Shown here: positions 42,789 through 53,638 of the stretch, piece by piece
Layout of the letters: each line of letters opens with the position of its first letter
Numbering within the stretch: position 1 is the first letter of the stretch
Source: Paracoccus saliphilus
GTDB lineage: Bacteria; Pseudomonadota; Alphaproteobacteria; Rhodobacterales; Rhodobacteraceae
Assembly (NCBI GenBank): GCA_003255745.1
Contig: QKYL01000187.1
Location: 18,397-82,396 of the forward strand
Reading direction: 5' to 3'
Length of the DNA: 64,000 nt
Made by a program: the position numbers and the translations under genes
The notes under the pieces: generated by a model
The model's database searches: none
The model's input: the letters and a program-made list of their open reading frames with translations, nothing else
What the model was told of the DNA's origin: nothing

Positions 42789-43958
42789 TTAGCCTGACTG
42801 CGTCAGATACAGGAAAGCCGCTAGCGCTACCAGCACGACAAGGGCCGCGGCGGCGATTTTCCACGCCGACCACGGGCGCTCTCCTATCACCCGGCCCGAC
42901 TGGCCGTTCACCACGAAGCGATAGCTTTTGCCGTTGTAGCGATAGGCGGCGGTCCAGATCGGCAGCAGGACATGCTTGAAGGTCTCGGCCGAAAACGCGC
43001 TGTCCAGCTGGTCGATCCGCTGCTGGTCGCCGCCGATGTCGCGCCGGACGTCACCGGCGATGACCTGCGCCATCTGCGCCCGCGCCGTCTGGTGGCCGTC
43101 GGCCAAGGGCACGGTATAGCCCTCGGCCTCGAAGCCCGACAGGAAGGCCGGTTCATAAGGCACCAGTTGCGACAGGTCCCAAGGCGTCAGCGCATCGGTG
43201 AAGCGCGGCGGCAGCGCGGTCGAGGCCAGCACCAGCACGTCGTTGAAATCCCGCGCGACCTGGCCCGAGACGCGCCGCCAGCGGATGCGCGGGACCTGTC
43301 GGGCCACGCGCTGGTTGCGGCCGTTGACCTGCTGGGTGACCCAGACCGTTTCGTAATAGGTGTCGCCACGCTGACCGTGATAGCGGCTGCGGCTGCGCGC
43401 GTCGAAGGTCCAGAAGGGCGAATAGACCCCCGCCAGGCGCCGATCCTTGCGGGCATAGGCGGTCAGCCCCGACGGCGCGAACCACAGCCGGCCCAGCCAG
43501 TCGGTCATGGCCTTTCGCGCCTGCTCCTCGGTCAGCACGAAGGGTAGAACCCCCTGCGGCTTGATGCGGCGGGTTTGGCCGGTATCGGTGACCACCGGCG
43601 TGGCGCAGAACGGGCAGGCGCTGGCGTGGTGGCTGTCGTCCAGATCGACCCGGGCACCGCAATTGGGGCAGGACAGGGTCCGTACCTCCTGCACGATGTC
43701 GCCCGCGCCCGCATCCAGGTGCAGCCCCTTTTCCAGCGGGATCTCGGCCAGCTGGGGCGCCTTGTGGCCCGCATCCCACTGCAGCGCGGGGTCGGCCGGG
43801 GCGCCATCGGCCTGTCGTCCCGGCGCGCGGGCGGCGCCGGGGCCGATGTCCTGCCGGTGGCCGCAATAATCGCAGACCAGCATCCTCTGGCCTGGCTGAA
43901 AGCGAAGGCTGGCCCCGCATTGCGCGCAGGGAAAGCGGTGTTCGGCGGGCGCGGCCAT
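42789..43958 (-). CDS. double zinc-ribbon membrane protein (YdjG-like)
   Basis: The 389-residue protein carries two CxxC...CxxC zinc ribbons: Cys11/14/29/32 and Cys97/100/115/118. A large soluble region follows, with WFAPSGLTAYARKDRRLAGV and DFNDVLVLASTALPP, and one transmembrane helix (AAAALVVLVALAAFLYL) near residues 368-384. The domain order matches proteins annotated as TFIIB-type zinc-ribbon or primosomal N'-like, and Bacillus YdjG. Next gene upstream is an SPFH protein with 1 nt between stop and start regions. A membrane-protective scaffold is a hypothesis. Confidence 0.75.
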   Translation of the reverse strand: MAAPAEHRFPCAQCGASLRFQPGQRMLVCDYCGHRQDIGPGAARAPGRQADGAPADPALQWDAGHKAPQLAEIPLEKGLHLDAGAGDIVQEVRTLSCPNCGARVDLDDSHHASACPFCATPVVTDTGQTRRIKPQGVLPFVLTEEQARKAMTDWLGRLWFAPSGLTAYARKDRRLAGVYSPFWTFDARSRSRYHGQRGDTYYETVWVTQQVNGRNQRVARQVPRIRWRRVSGQVARDFNDVLVLASTALPPRFTDALTPWDLSQLVPYEPAFLSGFEAEGYTVPLADGHQTARAQMAQVIAGDVRRDIGGDQQRIDQLDSAFSAETFKHVLLPIWTAAYRYNGKSYRFVVNGQSGRVIGERPWSAWKIAAAALVVLVALAAFLYLTQSG

Positions 43959-43959
43959 C

Positions 43960-45066
43960 TCAGCCGGGCAGGGGAGGCGGCATCATGGTGAACAGCTGCG
44001 CCAGTTCCGGCACGTCCTCGGCCGGCAGCCAGCCGTCCTGCCCCGGCGTCCAGACCAGCGTGTCGCGCGCGAAACTGCCCTCGGCCGCCATTCGCCCCAG
44101 GTGCCCGCGGCCATAGGGGCCTTGGGCCGCGCCGCCGATCGCCACATGCCAGACCGTCTCGACCGCGCGGCCGGGAAGCGGCGGCGGCACGGGCGCGGAG
44201 GCGGGGGGCGCGGCACCCCAGGGGCCCGTCCGCATCGTGGCGCCCATCGCCGCCCCCATCGCGGCCCCGAAGCCGGCGCCCGCGCCTCCCTCGTTCCGCG
44301 CCGCCGCCAGCATCGCCTCGGACGCCGCATATTGGCCAAAGCGGTCCAGATCGCCCACGATCCCCATGCTGGTGCGTTTGTCCAGCATCGCTTCAACCTC
44401 GGCAGGCAGGCTGATGTTCTCGATGTAGAATTCCGGCAGGGTCAGGCCATAGGTTTCGATCACCGGTGCGATGGCCTTGGCGACCAGCTGGCCCAGCTGG
44501 CCGGTATTGGCTGCCATGTCCAGAACCGGGATGTTCGCGGCCGCAATGGCGCGGGAAAACTCCTGCACGATCACGTTGCGGATCTGGAAGGTGATCTCGT
44601 CTCGGGTGAAGTCTCCATCGGTGCCGACAATTTCCGACATGAAGCGCGCAGGGTCGCTGACGCGCATCGAATAGGTGCCAAAGGCGCGCAGGCGCACGGG
44701 ACCGAATTCCGGGTCGCGGGCGATGATCGGGTTTCGCGTGCCCCATTTCAGGTTGTTGAAGCGCGTCTTGTTGACGAAATAGACCTCGGACTTGAAGGGG
44801 CTGCGAAAGCCGTGGTCCCAGTGCTGCAGGCGCGTCAGGACCGGCAGGTTGTTCGTCTCCAGCAGATAAAGGCCCGGTCCGAACACATCGGCCAGCTGGC
44901 CTTCATGGACAAAGACGGCGGCCTGCCCCTCGCGAACGGTCAGCTTGGCGCCGTACTTGATCGCGCGCCCGACCGTATCAAAGCGCCAGACCATCGTGTC
45001 GCGGCTGTCTGCGGTCCACTCGATGACCTCGATGAATTCGCCGCCCAGGATGTCGAAAATGGACAT
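43960..45066 (-). CDS. SPFH domain protein with C-terminal GYF_2 domain (YdjI-like)
   Basis: The 368-residue protein has an N-terminal SPFH/virion-core-like domain (residues 1-245) with FIEVIEWTADSRDTMVWRFD and RLRAFGTYSMRVSDPARF. A Gly/Ala/Met-rich linker (about 255-290) and a GYF_2 domain follow (VWHVAIGGAAQGPYGRGHLG). It ends in a proline-rich MMPPPLPG. Bacillus YdjI, which has the same SPFH core, belongs to a membrane-stress operon. The ATG at 45066 is chosen by family N-terminus. It follows a DUF2927 lipoprotein gene on the same strand. Confidence 0.85.
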   Translation of the reverse strand: MSIFDILGGEFIEVIEWTADSRDTMVWRFDTVGRAIKYGAKLTVREGQAAVFVHEGQLADVFGPGLYLLETNNLPVLTRLQHWDHGFRSPFKSEVYFVNKTRFNNLKWGTRNPIIARDPEFGPVRLRAFGTYSMRVSDPARFMSEIVGTDGDFTRDEITFQIRNVIVQEFSRAIAAANIPVLDMAANTGQLGQLVAKAIAPVIETYGLTLPEFYIENISLPAEVEAMLDKRTSMGIVGDLDRFGQYAASEAMLAAARNEGGAGAGFGAAMGAAMGATMRTGPWGAAPPASAPVPPPLPGRAVETVWHVAIGGAAQGPYGRGHLGRMAAEGSFARDTLVWTPGQDGWLPAEDVPELAQLFTMMPPPLPG

Positions 45067-45133
45067 GGTCTTCCCCCTTCGCATGACCCGTCCCCTGTAT
45101 GGGACGGGCCGAAATGCGGATCAAGCGCGCGGA

Positions 45134-46183
45134 TCAGGCACTTTCGCCCAGCAGTTCCGATGCGATCTGGCGGACGATGGGCGCGGCCTCGGCCTCGGTC
45201 ATGCCGGGCGACAGGCGGCGGTCATAGAGGATCCGCAGCAGCAGCTCGTCGTGCCGGGTCAGCAGGGCAAATTCCTCGTCGTCGTTGAACAGCGACGGGC
45301 GCGCCTGGGGACTGTCATTGGCAAGGCCAAGACCCTGCGCCAGCTCCTCCTGGATGCAGGAGGAGCGCAGCAGGCGCGGCAGTTCCGCCCGGATCACCGC
45401 GACCGCATGGGCGTAACTACTGCTGCCACCTTCAGAATAGGCAAAGACCGAGCACGAGATGGCCGGCGGCAGGTTCGCCACGATCTGCCGGTCGCGCGGG
45501 GGAATTCCCGGCACCAGTTCCTGCAGGCGCGGGCCGATGGCGCGGCGCTCATCCTCGGTCAGGACCAGAATGGTGAAGTTGCCGCCCTCGGCTGTCAGGC
45601 GGACAGAGTGCCCCGTGGCCGCCGACAGCTGATCCGCATAAGCCGCCACCTCGGACCGCCAGGCAGGGCGGGCCGCCATGTCGATCGAGGCGCCGAATTC
45701 GATCTGCATCCGCACCGGCTGCACCCATCGGCGCAGGGGGGCAGGGCGGTCCTGCGCCACCAGCCCGTCCGCGGAAGGGCTATATTCATCGCGCAGCGCG
45801 ATGGCCAGAAAGTTGCGGGTCAGCATTTCGGCGTTGATCGGGGCATCCTGCGGCACGCGATCGCGCCTGAGCCGCCCCTGCGACAGCAGCCGCTGTTCCA
45901 CCGCCGCATAGAAGTCGCGCTGGGACCGGCTGGCGGGGCTGGTTTCCAGCGCTGCCGTCTGCGCGGCGGCATTGGCGGCACGGTTCCGCTCGGCCCGGGC
46001 GCGACGCAGCTGCGCCTGGTCAGGCTGGCCGTCCTGAACCTCGGGCAGGGGGTCCGGGCGCTGCACGGGGGCGTCGGGTTCGACGGCCCCCGGCGCGCAG
46101 CCTGCCAGTGCCAGGGCCGCCAGAACGGCGGCGCCAAAGGCGCGGGGGCGCAGGCCAAGCGATCGGGGCAGGAGGGCCGACAT
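45134..46183 (-). CDS. DUF2927 lipoprotein
   Basis: The 349-residue precursor has a lipoprotein signal ending ALALAGC (Cys29). A charged, Ala/Arg-rich coiled region follows (residues 50-80), then a DUF2927-type domain: WVQPVRMQIEFGASIDM and a later cysteine pair in ISCSVFAYSE and RSSCIQEELAQGLGLAND. The latter phrase is typical of metzincin-like DUF2927 proteins, although no HExxH zinc motif is visible. Its ATG overlaps the telA stop. The function is unknown. Confidence 0.75.
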   Translation of the reverse strand: MSALLPRSLGLRPRAFGAAVLAALALAGCAPGAVEPDAPVQRPDPLPEVQDGQPDQAQLRRARAERNRAANAAAQTAALETSPASRSQRDFYAAVEQRLLSQGRLRRDRVPQDAPINAEMLTRNFLAIALRDEYSPSADGLVAQDRPAPLRRWVQPVRMQIEFGASIDMAARPAWRSEVAAYADQLSAATGHSVRLTAEGGNFTILVLTEDERRAIGPRLQELVPGIPPRDRQIVANLPPAISCSVFAYSEGGSSSYAHAVAVIRAELPRLLRSSCIQEELAQGLGLANDSPQARPSLFNDDEEFALLTRHDELLLRILYDRRLSPGMTEAEAAPIVRQIASELLGESA

Positions 46184-47367
46184 CAGCGCGCTCCGGTCCG
46201 TCCGGTGATCGCCCCGCCCTGTCGCGACGAGGCCGAGGCCAGCGCATCGCGCAGCTCGGCCTCCATCCGTTCCAATTCGCCCTCGGCGGCGGCACGGCGG
46301 GTGCGGCCCTCGTCGGCGATGCGCAGGCTGTCCTCGATCGTGGCGATCAGCTGGGCATTGGCGGTCCTGACCGCCTCGATGTCGAATACGCCGCGCTCGG
46401 TCTCGGCGCGGATCGTGGCATTGGCCTGGCGCAGGTTGTCGGCGTTGCGGGTCAGCAATTCGTTGGTCAGGTCGCTGGCCTCGCGTACCGCGCGGGCGGC
46501 CTCGGCGCTCCGCTGGATGGTGACGGCCTGCGCCAGCTGCGTTTCCCACAGCGGCACCGTGTTCACCAAGGTCGAGTTGATCTTGGTCACCAGCGACTTG
46601 TCGTTTTCCTGCACCAGACGGATCGAGGGCAGCGACTGCATCGTCACCTGCCGCGTCAGCTTCAGGTCGTGGACACGCCGTTCCAGGTCGTCGCGCAGGC
46701 TGCGCAGGTCGCGCAACTCCTGCGCCTCCATCACCTGCTCGGTCGCACCCTTGGCGGCCACCTCGGCCTCCTTGGCGGGGATGGTCTGGTGGTCAAGCTG
46801 GTGCAGCTTTTCGGTGCCGGCGGCGATGTACAGCGCCAGCTCGTCATAAAAGGCCAGCGTCCTGTCATAAAGCATGTCCAGCGACTTCACGTCCTTCAAC
46901 AGCTTCTGCTCATGCGCCTCCAATTCGGCGGTGATGCGGTCGATCTGGGTCTGGACCTGTTCGTAATTGGCCACGAACTTGGCAAAAGGCGCGGACCGCC
47001 CCAGCAGCTTCTCCCACCAGCTGCGTTCCCGGCGCATGTCCAGTTCGGTCGTGGAAAATCCGCGGATGGTGGTCACCACCTGGCGCAGGCTGTCGCCGGC
47101 AGGTCCGACCTCCTTGGTCTTGACGTCAGCCAGCATCCTCTGGCTGATCTGCTGTAGATCGGCCTGTGCGCGGGTGCCGAAACGCAGGATCGACCCGGAA
47201 TCCTTCAGGTCGATCTCGTCCATGCGGCGGCGGATCTCGGCCTGGGTGGCCGGATCGGCCCCGGCCAAGCCCGCGGGCGCGGGGGCCGGTTCGGGCAGGG
47301 CCGCGGCGATCAGGGCGTCGATTTGGGCCTGCGCAGCCTCGGCGCGGCGGCGGGTGTCGTCGGTCAT
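46183..47367 (-). CDS. telA: TelA/KlaA family protein (toxic-anion resistance)
   Basis: The 394-residue protein is almost entirely helical and charged and belongs to the TelA (PF05816) family linked to tellurite and colicin resistance in plasmids. Visible features are GSILRFGTRAQADLQQISQR near residue 56, WWEKLLGRSAPFAKFVANYE, and LPSIRLVQENDKSLVTKINS, followed by a coiled-coil C-terminus. The ATG at 47367 has an AAAGGGAC site upstream; one at 47391 is an alternative. It is first in a TelA-DUF2927-SPFH-zinc ribbon cluster. Confidence 0.85.
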   Translation of the reverse strand: MTDDTRRRAEAAQAQIDALIAAALPEPAPAPAGLAGADPATQAEIRRRMDEIDLKDSGSILRFGTRAQADLQQISQRMLADVKTKEVGPAGDSLRQVVTTIRGFSTTELDMRRERSWWEKLLGRSAPFAKFVANYEQVQTQIDRITAELEAHEQKLLKDVKSLDMLYDRTLAFYDELALYIAAGTEKLHQLDHQTIPAKEAEVAAKGATEQVMEAQELRDLRSLRDDLERRVHDLKLTRQVTMQSLPSIRLVQENDKSLVTKINSTLVNTVPLWETQLAQAVTIQRSAEAARAVREASDLTNELLTRNADNLRQANATIRAETERGVFDIEAVRTANAQLIATIEDSLRIADEGRTRRAAAEGELERMEAELRDALASASSRQGGAITGRTGAR

Positions 47368-47538
47368 CAAGAATGTCCCTTTGTCAGCCATCCGCCGGGC
47401 GGTGCTGGCGCTATGCGTCAGCATATGGCGAAGTCCCGCCGGATCAACGAGATGCCTTGCGGAAAGTTTCGCATCATGGCCGCCAGGACACAGGGATGAG
47501 GCGGATGGGCCACAAGGACGCGGCCCATCGCCCGGATG

Positions 47539-49722
47539 TCAGGCGACCTTTTGCTGTCCGGCAAAGCGGCCATAGAAGGTTTCGCCCCTTTCCGCCATCT
47601 CGCGCAGCAGCGCGGGTGCCTTGAAACGGTCGCCCTGGGCGGCGGTCAGGCTGTCGCAGATCTCGACTGCGCGGGCGGCGCCCAGGATGTCCAGCCAGCC
47701 GAAGGGCCCCCCCGACCAAGGAGCAAAGCCCCAGCCCAGGATCGCGCCAACGTCGCCCTCGCGGATGTCCTCCAGCACGCCATCCTCCAGCGCGCGCACG
47801 GCTTCCAGGCTTTGCGCGAACATCAAGCGGTGCTGGATGTCCTGCAGCTCGGGTTGATCAGGGCTGCGCGAGTATTGGGCGTCCAGACCCTCCCACAGGC
47901 CCTGCCGCTTGCCGTCCTCATAGGCATAAAAGCCCGCACCGGCCTTGCGGCCCATGCGCCCCTGGTCGGCCATCCAGAACAGCACCTCGTCAACCTCGCC
48001 GTCGGAATAGGCATCGCCCATCGCCGCGCGCGTGGCCTTGGCGATCTTGACGCCCAGGTCGATGCTTGTCTCATCGACCAGTTGCAGGGGACCCAAGGGC
48101 ATGCCCATCATCTTGGCGGCATTTTCCACCAGCGTCGGGTTGACCCCTTCGCCGACCATGCGGATGCCTTCGTTGATATAGGGGATGATGCAGCGGTTGG
48201 CGTAAAAGAAGCGCGCATCGTTCACCACGATGGGGGTCTTGCGGATCTGACGCACGAAATCCAGCGCCTTGGCAACAGCCACGGGACCCGTCTCCTTCCC
48301 CTTGATGATCTCGACCAGCGCCATCTTGTCCACCGGGCTGAAGAAGTGGATGCCGATGAACTGCTCGGGGCGGCTGCTGGCGCGGGCCAGGTCGCTGATC
48401 GGCAGGGTCGAGGTGTTGGTCGCAAAAATCGCGTCCTGCGGGATCACGGCCTCGGCGCGCCTGGTCACCTCGGCCTTGACGGACGGGTCCTCGAACACGG
48501 CTTCCACGATCAGGTCGCAACCCTCCAGCGCGGCATAGTCCGTGGTGGCGGTGATGCGGTCCAGAACCTCGGCCTTCTTCTCCTCGGTCGCCTTCTTGCG
48601 GCTGATCGCCTTGTCCAGCAGGCCTGCGGAATAGGCCTTGCCGCGATCCGCACTCTCCTGCGCCGCGTCGATCAGCACGACCTCGATCCCCGCCATGGCG
48701 CTGACATAGGCAATGCCCGCCCCCATCATGCCCGCGCCCAGAATGCCGACCTTGCGCACCGTCTGGTCCGGCGCGTGGGGGCGGTTCGCGCCCTTTTCCA
48801 GCGCCTCCTTGTTGATGAACAGGCTGCGGATCATCGCGGTGGAGGAGGGGTTCATCAGCACGTTGGTGAACCAGCGCGCCTCGATCTTCAGCGCCTGATC
48901 AAAGGGCACCATCGCCCCCTCATAGACCGCCGACAGCAGCGCCTTGGCCGCCGGATAGACGCCCATGGTCTTGCCATGCACCATGGCCGATGCGCCGACA
49001 AAGGTCATGAAGCCCGCCGGGTGGAACGGCTCTCCGCCCGGCATCTTGTAGCCCTTGGCGTCCCAGGGCTTGACCAGGTCAGCCTCCTTCGCCTCCAGCA
49101 CCCAGGCCTTGGCGGCTGCCAGCGGATCATCCACGACCTCGTCGATCAGCCCGGCGGATTTCGCCTTTTTCGGGTCCGACAGCTTGCCTTCCAGCAGGAA
49201 GGGCGCGGCCATCATTGCGCCCAGCTTGCGCGCCAGCCGGGTCGTGCCACCGGCGCCGGGAAAGATGCCGACCATGATCTCGGGCAGGCCGATCTTGGCG
49301 CGTGGGTTGTCGGCCGCAAAGATCCGATGCGTCGCCAGCGGCAGCTCCAGCCCGATCCCAAGCGCGGTGCCGGGCAGGGCGCTGGCAATCGGCTTGCCGC
49401 CCTTCTTGGTCTTGGGGTCCATCCCCGCCAGCTCGATCTTGCGCAGCAGATGGTGCAGCGTCATTACGCCATCGAAGACACCCTGCGCGCCGTTCGTATC
49501 CTTCATTCCCGCAATGACCTTCAGGTCCATCCCGGCGGCAAAGTCCTTCTTGCCGCTGGTGATGACGATGCCCTTCACCGCCTCGTCGGCCAGCGCATCG
49601 TCGATCAGCCCGTTCAGAGCGGTCGCACCGTCCATCGACAGCACGTTCATCGATTTGCCGGGCACGTCCCAGGTGATCACCGCGACGCCGTTGGCGCCTT
49701 TCTCCATCGTGAAATCGGTCAT
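47539..49722 (-). CDS. fadB: fatty-acid oxidation multifunctional enzyme (FadB/FadJ type)
   Basis: This protein combines enoyl-CoA hydratase and 3-hydroxyacyl-CoA dehydrogenase in beta-oxidation. Of 727 residues, 1-190 form the crotonase-like domain (SGKKDFAAGMDLKVIAG and PGAGGTTRLARKLG). The NAD-binding motif is KVGILGAGMMGAGIAYVSAM near residue 312, followed by the dehydrogenase C-terminal domains with FIGIHFFSPVDKMALVEI. The start at 49722 gives MTDFTMEKG. It follows fadA by 11 nt. Confidence 0.94.
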   Translation of the reverse strand: MTDFTMEKGANGVAVITWDVPGKSMNVLSMDGATALNGLIDDALADEAVKGIVITSGKKDFAAGMDLKVIAGMKDTNGAQGVFDGVMTLHHLLRKIELAGMDPKTKKGGKPIASALPGTALGIGLELPLATHRIFAADNPRAKIGLPEIMVGIFPGAGGTTRLARKLGAMMAAPFLLEGKLSDPKKAKSAGLIDEVVDDPLAAAKAWVLEAKEADLVKPWDAKGYKMPGGEPFHPAGFMTFVGASAMVHGKTMGVYPAAKALLSAVYEGAMVPFDQALKIEARWFTNVLMNPSSTAMIRSLFINKEALEKGANRPHAPDQTVRKVGILGAGMMGAGIAYVSAMAGIEVVLIDAAQESADRGKAYSAGLLDKAISRKKATEEKKAEVLDRITATTDYAALEGCDLIVEAVFEDPSVKAEVTRRAEAVIPQDAIFATNTSTLPISDLARASSRPEQFIGIHFFSPVDKMALVEIIKGKETGPVAVAKALDFVRQIRKTPIVVNDARFFYANRCIIPYINEGIRMVGEGVNPTLVENAAKMMGMPLGPLQLVDETSIDLGVKIAKATRAAMGDAYSDGEVDEVLFWMADQGRMGRKAGAGFYAYEDGKRQGLWEGLDAQYSRSPDQPELQDIQHRLMFAQSLEAVRALEDGVLEDIREGDVGAILGWGFAPWSGGPFGWLDILGAARAVEICDSLTAAQGDRFKAPALLREMAERGETFYGRFAGQQKVA

Positions 49723-49733
49723 GTCCGGGGTCC

Positions 49734-50941
<1,208 letters not shown>

Positions 50942-50945
<4 letters not shown>

Positions 50946-51583
50946 TGGTCCTCCTTGGGCGCCCGGTCGGATGGGTTGCCGGGCATCAGGTCATAGGGGT
51001 GTTTCCAACCTGGCAGGGCGGCAATACCGTCCAGCCAGCGGTCGATATGGGGCCAGTCCTTGCGGTCGAAGCCAAAGGGCTCGGGGTAGTAGAGATACCC
51101 GCACAGCGCAAAATCGGCGATGGTCGGGCCGCCCGGTGCGACCCAGTCCCGGTTGGCCAGATGCGCGTCCAGCACCTGGTAGGCACCCTTGAGCCGCCCC
51201 TGCAGGTACTCGGCTGCGCCCACCGGGCGCTTGTCGGCGGGCAGGAAGTTCAACAGGAACCGCGCAGGCCCCGCCTGACCTGAAATCTTGTGGTTGTCGA
51301 ACATCAGCCAGCGCAGCGTCTCGTTGCGGTCGCTGCCCAGGAACCTGCCGGTGCGTTCCGCCGCATGCAGCTGGATGACAGCGGATTGCGTCAGGGTCAG
51401 GTCGCCTTCGCGAAACACCGGCACCTCGCCCATGGGGTTCAGCGCCCGGAAAGCGGGACTGCGGCCCTCTCCGTTGAAGAAGTCGACGTAAACGGGCTGC
51501 CAGTCATAACCCGCCAGCTGCATCGTCAGCGCCGCCTTGTAGGCATTGCCTGATTCGCCAAAGCACCAGAGTTGCGCGGTCAT
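50942..51583 (-). CDS. glutathione S-transferase family protein
   Basis: The 213-residue protein has a thioredoxin-like N-terminal half (ALTMQLAGYDWQPVYVDF, with NPMGEVPVFREGDLTLTQS at the glutathione site) and a helical C-terminal half (GPTIADFALCGYLYYPEPFG). It is placed directly before fadA, overlapping its start, so it may act on beta-oxidation-related electrophiles. The start at 51583 has no strong ribosome site, but the family N-terminus fits. Confidence 0.85.
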
Positions 51584-51600
51584 ATCTACTCCTCCACGCC

Positions 51601-51655
51601 GGGGGCTTCGCGCCCCCGGACCCCCGCGGGGTATTTGGACAACGAAGAAGAGGCC
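51601..51655 (+). repeat. dispersed intergenic motif with GC hairpin, copy 2
   Basis: GGGGGC-ttcgc-GCCCCC (51601-51617) and CCCCCGCGGGG precede GGGTATTTGGACAACGAAGAA (51629-51649). This order of GC hairpin followed by GGGTATTTGG...GAAGAA is shared with two other copies in the window. Function unknown. Confidence 0.6.
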
Positions 51656-51807
51656 GATTAACCCCTTCTTTACCATGCGCCCTTAATAATGACGCTGCGG
51701 TACAGGCTGGGGAGCCGATGACCGCCAACGGAGAAGTCGCCCCGGCTCTTGGGCCGATAACGCCTTGCCGCTTGGAAGAGGGGAGGGGCCGGGGCGCAAC
51801 TTCGATT

Positions 51808-51828
51808 TCTTCGTTGTGCAAATACCCA
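51808..51828 (-). repeat. dispersed intergenic motif, copy 3 (inverted)
   Basis: On the minus strand it reads GGGTATTTGCACAACGAAGAA, differing from copy 2 at one of 21 bases. It faces copy 2, so the 200-bp gap between GST and acyl-CoA dehydrogenase genes is flanked by inverted copies. Confidence 0.6.
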
Positions 51829-51855
51829 GTCCGACCTTGCCCCTCGTACGACGGA

Positions 51856-53634
51856 TCAGAAGTCTTCCGCCTCCAGCTCCATCACCGGCGCTGCTCCCGA
51901 CTGGATGCGGGCCAGATGCGTCGCTGTCATCGGCAGTTGCCGCTTCATGTAGTAGCGGCCGGTCACCAGCTTGGTCTTGAGGAAGCCGGCGTCGCCTTCG
52001 CCCGCACCCAGGGCCGCCTGCGCGGCGACGGCCATGCGCGCCCACATGTAGCCCAAGGTCACATGGCCAAAGAGATGCATGAAGTCATAGCTGCCCGACA
52101 GCGCGTCGTTCGGGTTCTTCATCCCGCGTTCCATGAAGAACATGGCCGCGGTCTGCAGGTCCTTGGATGCGGCCTTCAGGGGCGCGATGAAGTCGGCCGC
52201 CAGGGCCTCATTGTCCGACTGCTCCTTGCAGAAGGATTTCACCATGTCGAAGAAGGCCATCACATGCTTGCCGCCGTCCTGCGCCAGCTTGCGGCCGACC
52301 AGGTCCAGCGCCTGCACGCCGTTCGCGCCCTCATAGATCATGGTGATGCGGGCGTCGCGGACGAACTGGCTCATGCCCCATTCCTCGACATAGCCGTGCC
52401 CGCCCAGGATCTGCTGGGCCAGCACCGTGGTGTCGAAGCCCTTGTCGGTCAGGAAGCCCTTGACCACCGGGGTCATCAGCGACACCAGCCCCTCGGCATC
52501 CGCATCGCCCGCCATGTTGCTGCGGTCGATCAGATGCGCCCCCCACAGGGTCAGCGCACGGGCACCCTCCAGGAAGGACTTCTGGTCCATCAGGCTGCGG
52601 CGGATGTCGGGATGCACGATCAGCGGGTCGGCGGCCGCGGCCGCGTTCTGCGCACCCGTTACGGCCCGCCCCTGCAGGCGGTCCTTGGCATAGGCGAGCG
52701 CATTCTGATAGGCGGGGATCGCGCAGGCATAGCCCTGCAATCCGACGCCAAGCCGCGCCTCGTTCATCATCGTGAACATGGCGCGCATGCCCTTGTGCAG
52801 GTCGCCCAGCAGCCAGCCGCGTGCGCCGTCATAGTTCATCACGCAGGTGGCGTTGCCGTGGATGCCCATCTTGTGCTCCAGCGCGCCGACGGACACGCCG
52901 TTGCGGTCGCCCAGGCTGCCGTCGTCGTTCACCAGGAACTTCGGCACGATGAACAGGCTGATGCCCTTGGTTCCCTCGCCGCCGCCCGGCGCCTTGGCCA
53001 GAACCAGGTGGATCACGTTCTCGGCCAGGTCATGGTCGCCGGCCGAGATGAAGATCTTCTGCCCGGTGATCAGATAGCTGCCGTCGTCCTGCGGCTCGGC
53101 CTTGGTGCGCAGCAGGCCCAGGTCGGTGCCGCAATGCGGCTCGGTCAGGTTCATCGTGCCCGTCCAGTCGCAGCTGACCATCTTGGGCAGGAAGGTGCGC
53201 TTCTGTTCGTCGGTGCCATGCGCGTGGATGGCGGAATAGGCGCCGTGGGTCAGGCCCTGGTACATGTTGAAGGCCATGTTGGCGCTGACGAACAACTCTC
53301 CGGTGGCGACGCCCATGATGTAGGGCATTCCCTGACCGCCGTATTCGGGATCACAGTCCAGCGCGGTCCAACCGCCCTCCTTGATCGCCTCGAAGGCGCG
53401 GTCAAAGCCGTCGGGCGTGCGCACGACACCGTTCTCCAGACGGCAGCCTTGGCGGTCGCCTACGATGTTCAGCGGCGCCAGCACCTCGGTGGCCAGCTTG
53501 CCCGCGGCATCCAGAACCGCCTCGGTAAAGTCGCGGTCCAAATCTTCATGGCCAGGCAGGTCGGACTGCGACAGCTTCAAGACATCGTGCAGGACGAATT
53601 GCAGGTCGCGGATCGGAGCAGAGTAGATCGGCAT
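51856..53634 (-). CDS. acyl-CoA dehydrogenase (DmdC-like, with C-terminal extension)
   Basis: The 592-residue flavoprotein is longer than a canonical acyl-CoA dehydrogenase and fits the DmdC-type subfamily with an extra C-terminal domain (PF12806). FAD and substrate regions are [17 protein letters not shown] near residue 160 and [20 protein letters not shown] near residue 440, where the glutamate is the expected catalytic base. The start at 53634 gives [19 protein letters not shown], the usual N-terminus. It follows a MerR regulator gene by 4 nt. A role in methylmercaptopropionate or long-chain acyl-CoA oxidation is possible. Confidence 0.88.
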   Translation of the reverse strand: MPIYSAPIRDLQFVLHDVLKLSQSDLPGHEDLDRDFTEAVLDAAGKLATEVLAPLNIVGDRQGCRLENGVVRTPDGFDRAFEAIKEGGWTALDCDPEYGGQGMPYIMGVATGELFVSANMAFNMYQGLTHGAYSAIHAHGTDEQKRTFLPKMVSCDWTGTMNLTEPHCGTDLGLLRTKAEPQDDGSYLITGQKIFISAGDHDLAENVIHLVLAKAPGGGEGTKGISLFIVPKFLVNDDGSLGDRNGVSVGALEHKMGIHGNATCVMNYDGARGWLLGDLHKGMRAMFTMMNEARLGVGLQGYACAIPAYQNALAYAKDRLQGRAVTGAQNAAAAADPLIVHPDIRRSLMDQKSFLEGARALTLWGAHLIDRSNMAGDADAEGLVSLMTPVVKGFLTDKGFDTTVLAQQILGGHGYVEEWGMSQFVRDARITMIYEGANGVQALDLVGRKLAQDGGKHVMAFFDMVKSFCKEQSDNEALAADFIAPLKAASKDLQTAAMFFMERGMKNPNDALSGSYDFMHLFGHVTLGYMWARMAVAAQAALGAGEGDAGFLKTKLVTGRYYMKRQLPMTATHLARIQSGAAPVMELEAEDF

Positions 53635-53638
53635 GACG

